From an uncultured Paraglaciecola sp. (lineage in GTDB: Bacteria > Pseudomonadota > Gammaproteobacteria > Enterobacterales > Alteromonadaceae), in contig NZ_CAJXPA010000027.1 of assembly GCF_913058035.1 (NCBI RefSeq), positions 1 to 34,692 on the forward strand: DNA of 34,692 nt. Direction: 5' to 3'. A program made the translations under genes and the position numbers. Every line of letters begins with the position of its first letter. Within the stretch, counting starts at the first letter, position 1. Below, in pieces: positions 28,384 through 34,692 of this stretch. The notes under the pieces were generated by a model. It was not told the DNA's origin. It saw only the letters and a list, made by a program, of their open reading frames with translations, and did not search any database.

Positions 28384-30861
28384 TTAAAATGTCTGGCCAA
28401 TATTAAAAGTGAAAAATTTAGAATCATCACCCTCTCTTTCTTCTATTACTTTCGAGAAACTAAACACCATTGGTCCCATTGGAGATAACCATTGTACAGA
28501 AAGTCCGCCAGATGCTCTATAGAGTGTTGGATCACTATAATCAATTAACCCATCATTGTTGAACGATGTATTCACATTTAGATTTTTATAACGGTCATAA
28601 TCAAATTCTGTATCCCACACATTACCTGCGTCAACAAATAAACTAGTTCGAACAGAATTATCAAAGTCGATATCAACAAAAGGGGTGGGCACAATTAACT
28701 CAATACCGCCTAATATCATGGCATTACCACCCAATGAACGATTACCAATCGATATAGTATCGTTTACATCATTACCTAAAATCACTTTACCGTTCGGATC
28801 AGTAACAACTGTTGCTGGTGTTGTCTGTAATCCTCTAGGTCCTACTGTATTATTCTCAAAACCTCTAAGTGAGTCTGCACCACCAGCCGTAAAATGTTGT
28901 GTGAAAGGTAATATTTGATCAATACCACCTACATCCCCGTAACCATTACCATAACCCATTTTCAAACGCGCTAAGAAAGACCAGCGTTGGTTTCGCGACA
29001 ATGGGAAATACCACTTTCCATCTATCTCTGTCTTGAAGTAATTCACGTCTGAGTTTGGTGTTGTGATGGCAAAGGATGCACGTTGTGAAGAGCCTGCGGT
29101 AGGAAATACACCACGGTTAAGTGTACTGCGTGACCAAGCGATCGAAGCTAAAAAACTATCGTAATTAATCGCCGCATCTGGGTTATTTGGATCAACAAAT
29201 TGATTATTGAAACGTGTAGTTTGTACAAAAGGTTGGTTTTGGAATAACTCAACTGTGCTGTAAGTGAGTCCAAAGTTAATCCGGTTAAATTGGTTGATAG
29301 GATAACCAATATTACTGCCTACAGAAAATTGTTTACTGTTGTATTGAATCAGGTTGGCAGAGCTACCGTCAAATTCACTATATGACACAGAACCACCTAA
29401 ACTGATGCCGTCTATAGTGAAGTATGGGTCTGTGTAGGATAACTGCACACTCTTTTGATAAGAAACTGTACTGATATTAAAAGCAATACGTTTACCTGTT
29501 CCTAAGAAGTTATCTTGCTGAATTCCAGCATTTAAACTTAGTTTAGTACGATCGCCATAACCTATTCCAGCGTTAAAGGCGCCAGAGGGCTGTTCCTTAA
29601 CCGTAAAATTAACATCGACTTTATCTTCTTCGCCGGGTAACCGGACGGTTTCAAAGTCTACATTTTCCATGTAGGTTAATCGGGACAAGCTATTTTTTGA
29701 TGACTCTAATGAAGCATTCGATAACCAAGAACCCTCCATTTGAGACACTGATTGGCGAAGCACTTCATCGGCAGTTCCATTATTACCTGCAAAATTAATG
29801 CGTCGCACATAAATACGTTTGCCAGGATCAACAGACAGGACTAATTTTACCGTTTTATCTTCCTCGTTAATATCAGGAATTGTAGTAACAGTAGGATAAG
29901 CATAACCATAACGACCTAAGTATTTACTGATAAATTCTTCGGTATAAGTGACTTCAGCTTGGTTATACAACTCACCTGACGTTAACGGAAGCACTAGTTT
30001 AATATAATCTTCATAGCCTAACAAATCCCCGATTAACTCCACATCAGAGATAGTATATTGTTCACCCTCGTCTACGTTCAAAGTCACGTATATCCCTGTT
30101 TTATCAGGCGTCATAGATACTTGAGTAGAATCAATATTAAAACGTAAATAACCACGGTCTTTGTAATGACTAGTGATAGTTTCCATATCGCCAGTTAACG
30201 TTTGTTTCTGATAACGGGTTTCTGATAAAAAGTCCCACCAAGGTGTATCAAACTTTAATTCAACTAGTTCTAACAACTCAGGATCGTTAAAGGTGTCATT
30301 ACCAACGATGTTAATTTGTTGGATTTTTGCTGAATCACCTTCCTCGAATAACAATTTTAAATCGACTCGATTCCTAGGAAGAGGTGTAATAATTGCTGTC
30401 ACGTCGGCGTTGTACTTGCCTATGCTGTAAAAGAAATCTTTTAAACCATTCTCAATCGAAGTCAGAACTGTCTTGTCTAAAGGCTCGCCTACTAAAATGT
30501 TAGCGTCATTTAAACTTCCTTGAAGTTGCTCGTCTTTAATATCATCATTGTCTTCGAACACAATATTGCTGATAGTTGGTCTCTCGGCAACTTTAACAAG
30601 TAATGTATTCCCATCACGGAAAATTTGTATTTTTTCAAAATGGGTTGAAGAATACATAGACCTAATAAGCTGTGAAATCCTAAAACTATTCATCTCATCG
30701 CCAACGGTAACAGGCAGATAAGTCAACGCTGCACCTAACGCAACACGCTGCAAACCTTCAATTCTGATATCTTGAACGACAAATTCACTATTCGGGGCTG
30801 CTTTTGCGAAGCTAGCAATGGATAGCATTAATCCGGCAACAACTAACTGTTTAAACTTCAT
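28384..30861 (-). CDS. bamA: Outer-membrane protein assembly factor BamA
   Basis: This 825-residue core of the BAM complex inserts beta-barrel proteins into the outer membrane. A signal peptide ends near residue 21 (ASFAKA|AP). Five POTRA domains cover about 23-425, starting with [18 protein letters not shown] 16-strand barrel of the Omp85 family follows. The loop-6 motif appears as [14 protein letters not shown], and the chain ends in the aromatic FNIGQTF. It follows rseP by 64 bp and is followed by skp, the standard order. The length is close to E. coli (810). Confidence 0.98.
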   Translation of the reverse strand: MKFKQLVVAGLMLSIASFAKAAPNSEFVVQDIRIEGLQRVALGAALTYLPVTVGDEMNSFRISQLIRSMYSSTHFEKIQIFRDGNTLLVKVAERPTISNIVFEDNDDIKDEQLQGSLNDANILVGEPLDKTVLTSIENGLKDFFYSIGKYNADVTAIITPLPRNRVDLKLLFEEGDSAKIQQINIVGNDTFNDPELLELVELKFDTPWWDFLSETRYQKQTLTGDMETITSHYKDRGYLRFNIDSTQVSMTPDKTGIYVTLNVDEGEQYTISDVELIGDLLGYEDYIKLVLPLTSGELYNQAEVTYTEEFISKYLGRYGYAYPTVTTIPDINEEDKTVKLVLSVDPGKRIYVRRINFAGNNGTADEVLRQSVSQMEGSWLSNASLESSKNSLSRLTYMENVDFETVRLPGEEDKVDVNFTVKEQPSGAFNAGIGYGDRTKLSLNAGIQQDNFLGTGKRIAFNISTVSYQKSVQLSYTDPYFTIDGISLGGSVSYSEFDGSSANLIQYNSKQFSVGSNIGYPINQFNRINFGLTYSTVELFQNQPFVQTTRFNNQFVDPNNPDAAINYDSFLASIAWSRSTLNRGVFPTAGSSQRASFAITTPNSDVNYFKTEIDGKWYFPLSRNQRWSFLARLKMGYGNGYGDVGGIDQILPFTQHFTAGGADSLRGFENNTVGPRGLQTTPATVVTDPNGKVILGNDVNDTISIGNRSLGGNAMILGGIELIVPTPFVDIDFDNSVRTSLFVDAGNVWDTEFDYDRYKNLNVNTSFNNDGLIDYSDPTLYRASGGLSVQWLSPMGPMVFSFSKVIEEREGDDSKFFTFNIGQTF

Positions 30862-30880
30862 TTATTAATATTCTTCCTAA

Positions 30881-30904
30881 ATGCACAATATTTGTGTTGT
30901 GCAT
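30881..30904. repeat. 8-bp inverted repeat between rseP and bamA
   Basis: ATGCACAA (30881-30888) and TTGTGCAT (30897-30904) are a perfect inverted repeat with an 8-base spacer, inside the 64-bp gap 5' of bamA. No T-tract follows on the minus strand, so it may be a protein site or an mRNA hairpin near the bamA start rather than a terminator. Confidence 0.55.
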
Positions 30905-30925
30905 GGTCACATCGTTCGATAAAAA

Positions 30926-32275
30926 TTATAAACGCGCAATATCATTTACTATCGCGATGCTCATTAGCAGCAGTAGCAAAACGCCACCGATTTTAAAACC
31001 TACTTCTTGTACTGACTCTGGAACGGGCCGGCCACTAACAAGTTCTATAAAGTAATAGAGTAAGTGGCCACCATCAAGCACAGGCAAAGGTAAAAGGTTA
31101 ATTATGCCCAAATTAACGCTAATCAACGCTAAAAAGCCTAAAAAGTACACTAATCCTAAACTAGCACTCATACCTGCACCTTGAGCAATCGCAATCGGAC
31201 CACTCAAATTTTTCACTGACACGTCACCTGTCACTAACTTACCAAGCATTTCAACACTGAGCGTCATCATACGCCATGTTTTATCCATTGCTTTAGTAAG
31301 TGCTTTACCTACACCGTATTGATGAACAAACACTACACCCTCAGGCCAAGGCTCTAGAGTTGGAGTAAAACCCATATATCCCTTTGTATTCTGTCCATCA
31401 GTCTTACTACCAATAGTGCCACTTAAATTTATAACTTGTCCGTTTCTAAGCACGTCAACTAAAACAGTTTGCTCGGGTCTTGTGGAAACATAACCCACTA
31501 TTTGTTCCCAATTTTGCATACTAGTTCCATCTAAACTCAGAATTTTGTCATTTGCCTGAAATCCAATACGCTGTGCTGCGGAACCATCTTCTATGTATCC
31601 CAGTACACTAAGTACTTGTGGACGAAATGGGGTGAGACCTAAACTAGCAAAAACTGATGTTTTATCTGGATCAAATTCCCACTGACTTATATTGATTGTG
31701 GCTGACTTTTCATATGTATTATTTTCGTCAGTCCATTTAACCATCATCTCATCATGTCCAATAAACGACATAAATTCATAAGCCACATCTTCCCAGTCGA
31801 CTACTTTTCGAGGGCCTACTTGTGTTAATGTTGCATTTTGAGGGATATTAATTTGGCTAAAAATACTCTCTGGTTCAATACTACCCACAACGGGCTTGAC
31901 TGTTTGTAAGCCAACTAGATACATAATAAACAAGGCAAAGATAGCGAATAGAAAATTTACAGCTGGACCTGCAGCAATAATAGCGATGCGTTTAAGCACA
32001 TGTTGACGGTTAAAAGTATAGGGTAAATCTTCTTCAGCTACATCGCCTACTCTCTCGTCGAGCATTTTTACGTAGCCGCCAAGTGGGATAGCCGCTATGA
32101 CAAATTCTGTTCCTAATTTATCTGTTCTACGCCAGAGAGCTTTGCCAAAACCGATAGAGAATTTTTCTACTTTGACCCCACATCTGCGAGCAATCCAAAA
32201 GTGTCCCCATTCATGCACGGCAACTAAAATACCTAAAGCGACAATAAAAGAACCCACATTAATAATGAAACTCAA
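30926..32275 (-). CDS. rseP: Site-2 protease RseP (sigma-E pathway)
   Basis: This 449-residue inner-membrane zinc protease cleaves RseA within the membrane after DegS, freeing sigma E, and also clears signal-peptide remnants. The HExxH motif is HEWGH (His21, Glu22, His25) in the first membrane helix. Two PDZ domains lie between about 115 and 310. The second metal-binding motif is LPVLDGGHLLYYFIE near residue 395. The start is TTG, overlapping the dxr stop as TTGA, and AGAGGA precedes it. The family N-terminus (SFIVALGILVAVHEWGHF) supports this start. It lies just before bamA, whose product it helps monitor. Confidence 0.96.
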   Translation of the reverse strand: MSFIINVGSFIVALGILVAVHEWGHFWIARRCGVKVEKFSIGFGKALWRRTDKLGTEFVIAAIPLGGYVKMLDERVGDVAEEDLPYTFNRQHVLKRIAIIAAGPAVNFLFAIFALFIMYLVGLQTVKPVVGSIEPESIFSQINIPQNATLTQVGPRKVVDWEDVAYEFMSFIGHDEMMVKWTDENNTYEKSATINISQWEFDPDKTSVFASLGLTPFRPQVLSVLGYIEDGSAAQRIGFQANDKILSLDGTSMQNWEQIVGYVSTRPEQTVLVDVLRNGQVINLSGTIGSKTDGQNTKGYMGFTPTLEPWPEGVVFVHQYGVGKALTKAMDKTWRMMTLSVEMLGKLVTGDVSVKNLSGPIAIAQGAGMSASLGLVYFLGFLALISVNLGIINLLPLPVLDGGHLLYYFIELVSGRPVPESVQEVGFKIGGVLLLLLMSIAIVNDIARL

Positions 32276-33477
32276 GTATTAATCCTCTGCGCAATGTGAC
32301 TCAGCTTTTCAATGATATTGATACTTAGTCTACGAGCAGACTTGTCACTTTCAAGCACCGCTTCGATAGTCTTTAAGCTATGCGAAGATGTTTGCTGTAA
32401 ACATTCGTCATTCACTTGCGCGATTTGCATAAAACTAATTTGCCCCTGTAAAAAAGCTTCCACAGCCACTTCATTTGCTGCGTTGATTGTAGTGGTAGCG
32501 TATTGCCCGGCAGAACTTGCTTGTATAGCTAGTGCAAGGTTGGGATAACGCTCCGTTTCTGGTTCAGTAAAAGTAAAGTTTGCTAATTGATTAAAATCTA
32601 AGGGAAGAACACCAGATTCGATTCTTTCAGGAAAAGCCAATGCATGGGCAATAGGTGTTCGCATATCTGGGTTGCCCATTTGAGCCAACACAGAACCGTC
32701 TATGTATTGTACCATGGAGTGTATAATACTTTGTGGATGTAACACGATTTGAATATCAGATGCTTTAAGCCCAAATAACCACCTAGCTTCAATAAACTCT
32801 AAACCTTTGTTCATCATAGTAGCCGAATCAACTGATATCTTGCGACCCATGTCCCAGTTGGGATGAGCACATGCTTGGTCTGGCGTCACATGATGTAATT
32901 CATTTAAAGGAGTGGTTAAAAATGGACCACCAGATCCTGTTAAAAGTACTTTGCTGATCCCTGAAGAACTTAGATCACCGTACTTAAACTCAGTAGGTAA
33001 ACATTGAAAAATAGCATTGTGTTCACTATCTATAGGAAGAATTTGGGCGTTGTATCGGTTGGCGGTTTGAATAAATAAATCACCGGACATAACTAATGAT
33101 TCTTTATTAGCTAATAATACTTTCTTACCTGCCTCTACCGCAGCTAATGTAGACATTAATCCAGCGGCACCGACTATTGCAGCCATCACCACATCGACCT
33201 CTGAAGCGCTGGCTACTTGCGCAAGCGCCTCGTGACCCGCTAAGACTTCGCATGTTAATTGCCCGTCCGAAAATAGTTTTTTAGCTTGTTTAAATTGCGT
33301 TGGATCCGCTATCACCACATATTCAGGCGAACATAATCGAGCCATTTGCAACAATACTTCAATATTGTTGTTTGCCGTCAACGCATACACGCTGAATAGC
33401 TCTGGATGTTTCAGTAAAACATCAAGAGTACTTTTTCCTATTGACCCCGTTGCACCCAAAATACTGACTTTTTGCAT
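32272..33477 (-). CDS. dxr: 1-deoxy-D-xylulose 5-phosphate reductoisomerase
   Basis: This 401-residue enzyme of the MEP pathway turns DXP into MEP with NADPH, feeding isoprenoid synthesis including the undecaprenyl carrier made by UppS. The NADPH loop GATGSIGKSTLDVL starts near residue 8. Metal-binding and catalytic blocks are LPIDSEHNAIFQCL, TGSGGPF and MMNKGLEFIEARWLFG. The ATG at 33477 was preferred to a TTG at 33501 because MQKVSILGATGSIG is the family start and it overlaps the cdsA stop as TGATG. The length equals E. coli Dxr (398) within a few residues. Confidence 0.96.
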   Translation of the reverse strand: MQKVSILGATGSIGKSTLDVLLKHPELFSVYALTANNNIEVLLQMARLCSPEYVVIADPTQFKQAKKLFSDGQLTCEVLAGHEALAQVASASEVDVVMAAIVGAAGLMSTLAAVEAGKKVLLANKESLVMSGDLFIQTANRYNAQILPIDSEHNAIFQCLPTEFKYGDLSSSGISKVLLTGSGGPFLTTPLNELHHVTPDQACAHPNWDMGRKISVDSATMMNKGLEFIEARWLFGLKASDIQIVLHPQSIIHSMVQYIDGSVLAQMGNPDMRTPIAHALAFPERIESGVLPLDFNQLANFTFTEPETERYPNLALAIQASSAGQYATTTINAANEVAVEAFLQGQISFMQIAQVNDECLQQTSSHSLKTIEAVLESDKSARRLSINIIEKLSHIAQRINT

Positions 33478-34340
33478 CAGGCCATCCAGATAATGTAACA
33501 AAATGCAAAAACAGGAAAGGCAGCCGTCAAACTATCAATTCTATCCATTACGCCGCCATGTCCAGGCAATAACTTTCCGCTATCTTTTATGCCAGCACAG
33601 CGTTTAAACATACTTTCGTTTAAATCACCTAAAGCAGACACGCCGACAGTCAATGCACCAACCATTATATGTAACCATATGCGAGAAGGGTCGACTTGAT
33701 AATGCAATGCAGCAAAGGCAATAATGGCGGAAGATGCGAAAACCCCACCCATAAGGCCTTCTAAAGTTTTGCCCGGCGAAACCTCGGGACGTAACTTGTG
33801 TTTACCAAATTTTACCCCGACAAAAAAAGCGCCTACATCTGCAGCCCAAACAATACCTAACACATAAAAAATGAGAGATGCACCGTAGTAGGGATCAACG
33901 TCATATAAATTTGTGCGCAACGAGACAACGGCAACCCAGGTAGGTATCAACGTTAAAATTCCAAATATCCCTCGGAGTATTTTACTGTTATACCAAACAG
34001 AACTGAATTTTGGATAGGCAATAATCATCGCCAGCGACACTACCCACCAGATAGCTGCGACGGTAAGTATGTAAGTATAGAAAGTATTTAATTGTCCTTG
34101 ATACCAGATCAAATCACTGGGTAACAAGCTTGAAAGCGTCAGACACATTACAACAATTAGCGCTGCATACGCACTTTTTGTAAAAGTACGTGTTATTCCC
34201 GACATACTTGACCATTCCCAAGCACCTAAACCCATAACTAAGGCAATCATAATTTGAAAGCTAAATAGCGGTAAATATAAAATGGCAAACAATGCCAAAG
34301 GGGCAAGAATAAGCGCAGTGATAATCCGTTGTTTTAACAC
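33477..34340 (-). CDS. cdsA: Phosphatidate cytidylyltransferase
   Basis: This 287-residue inner-membrane enzyme makes CDP-diacylglycerol from phosphatidate and CTP, the branch point of phospholipid synthesis. About eight hydrophobic segments are visible. The family signature near the C-terminus is SALGDLNESMFKRCAGIKDS followed by KLLPGHGGVMDRIDS. The start is GTG with GAGG five bases upstream. It ends in a one-base overlap with dxr, which suggests coupling, and follows uppS by 39 bp. Confidence 0.95.
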   Translation of the reverse strand: MLKQRIITALILAPLALFAILYLPLFSFQIMIALVMGLGAWEWSSMSGITRTFTKSAYAALIVVMCLTLSSLLPSDLIWYQGQLNTFYTYILTVAAIWWVVSLAMIIAYPKFSSVWYNSKILRGIFGILTLIPTWVAVVSLRTNLYDVDPYYGASLIFYVLGIVWAADVGAFFVGVKFGKHKLRPEVSPGKTLEGLMGGVFASSAIIAFAALHYQVDPSRIWLHIMVGALTVGVSALGDLNESMFKRCAGIKDSGKLLPGHGGVMDRIDSLTAAFPVFAFCYIIWMA

Positions 34341-34379
34341 ATTCGCCTCATAAATTTATTATTTTTGGTTTGCCACATA

Positions 34380-34692
34380 TTAAGTTATCTGCTCTGAAAT
34401 TTTACCAAACCGTCTCTGACGATCAGTAAACGCCAGCACTGCAGCTTGAAAAGCAGCTTCATTAAAATCAGGCCAAAAATCTTCTGAAAAATATAGTTCA
34501 GCATAGGCAATTTGCCATAGCAGAAAATTACTAATCCTTTGTTCTCCACCGGTGCGGATCAATAAATCGACTACCGGTAAATTTGCTGTGCTGGTAAAGC
34601 GTGTAAATGTTGCTTCATCGATATCTGCTATATTAATTTTTCCAGCTTGAACTTGTGTAATTAATTCTTTAGTGGCATTGACTATGTCCCAT
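34380..34692 (-). CDS. uppS: Undecaprenyl diphosphate synthase, C-terminal part (cut by window edge)
   Basis: The last 103 residues of the cis-prenyltransferase that makes the C55 lipid carrier for cell-wall and surface sugars. The frame is open to the window end, beginning [11 protein letters not shown]. Conserved blocks are [33 protein letters not shown] and the C-terminal [21 protein letters not shown] carries the diphosphate-binding Arg and Ser residues. The true start is outside the window; the ATG at 34562 is internal. It is the first gene of the cluster that is visible here. Confidence 0.95.
   Translation of the reverse strand, partial: WDIVNATKELITQVQAGKINIADIDEATFTRFTSTANLPVVDLLIRTGGEQRISNFLLWQIAYAELYFSEDFWPDFNEAAFQAAVLAFTDRQRRFGKISEQIT

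Overview
The window looks like chromosomal DNA of a marine gammaproteobacterium of the Alteromonadales (Paraglaciecola/Glaciecola/Alteromonas type). The reasons are the modest GC content, the conserved order uppS-cdsA-dxr-rseP-bamA-skp-lpxD-fabZ-lpxA-lpxB-rnhB-dnaE-accA-tilS, a FabY-type ketoacyl synthase, and an ECF sigma/FecR/TonB-receptor set. The taxon is inferred from gene content and order only.

Region A (1-6946, + strand) starts with the end of an AraC-type regulator. It continues with a 544-bp gap, a FecI-like ECF sigma factor, an overlapping FecR-like anti-sigma regulator, a TonB-dependent receptor with an STN signalling domain, and an exported metallophosphatase related to purple acid phosphatases. 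This reads as a cell-surface-signalled uptake locus whose last gene releases phosphate from an unknown substrate.

Region B (6947-9623) holds a decayed D-lactate dehydrogenase (dld) gene with an internal deletion, a frame change and two in-frame stops. It is followed by a gene-free stretch with a strong hairpin.

Region C (9624-17745) is a set of lipid-related enzymes and regulators. An acyl-CoA dehydrogenase (-) diverges from an AraC-type regulator (+). An MscS channel (+) follows. A FabY-type ketoacyl-ACP synthase (-) then diverges from a GlxA-like DJ-1/AraC regulator (+) that carries a 24-bp tandem repeat expansion. Both divergent gaps contain direct repeats spaced about two helical turns apart, as expected for AraC-family operators. 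A broken fragment of a cobalamin-independent methionine synthase follows the GlxA-like gene.

Region D (17767-34692, - strand) is the housekeeping envelope, lipid and replication cluster, read from uppS down to tilS. It covers the undecaprenyl carrier, phospholipid precursor, isoprenoid and lipid A synthesis, outer-membrane protein assembly, the sigma-E protease, RNase HII, the replicative polymerase, fatty-acid precursor synthesis and tRNA modification. Spacing is tight, with several overlapping starts and stops. A clear intrinsic terminator separates accA from tilS. Two points stand out: skp is frameshifted in a run of six A, and six of nine consecutive genes start with TTG or GTG behind good ribosome binding sites.

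I found no rRNA, tRNA, CRISPR array, complete insertion sequence, prophage or defence system. The most unusual items are the repeat-expanded regulator, the putative two-turn operators, the FecI/FecR/receptor/phosphatase locus, and the three decayed or shifted genes.
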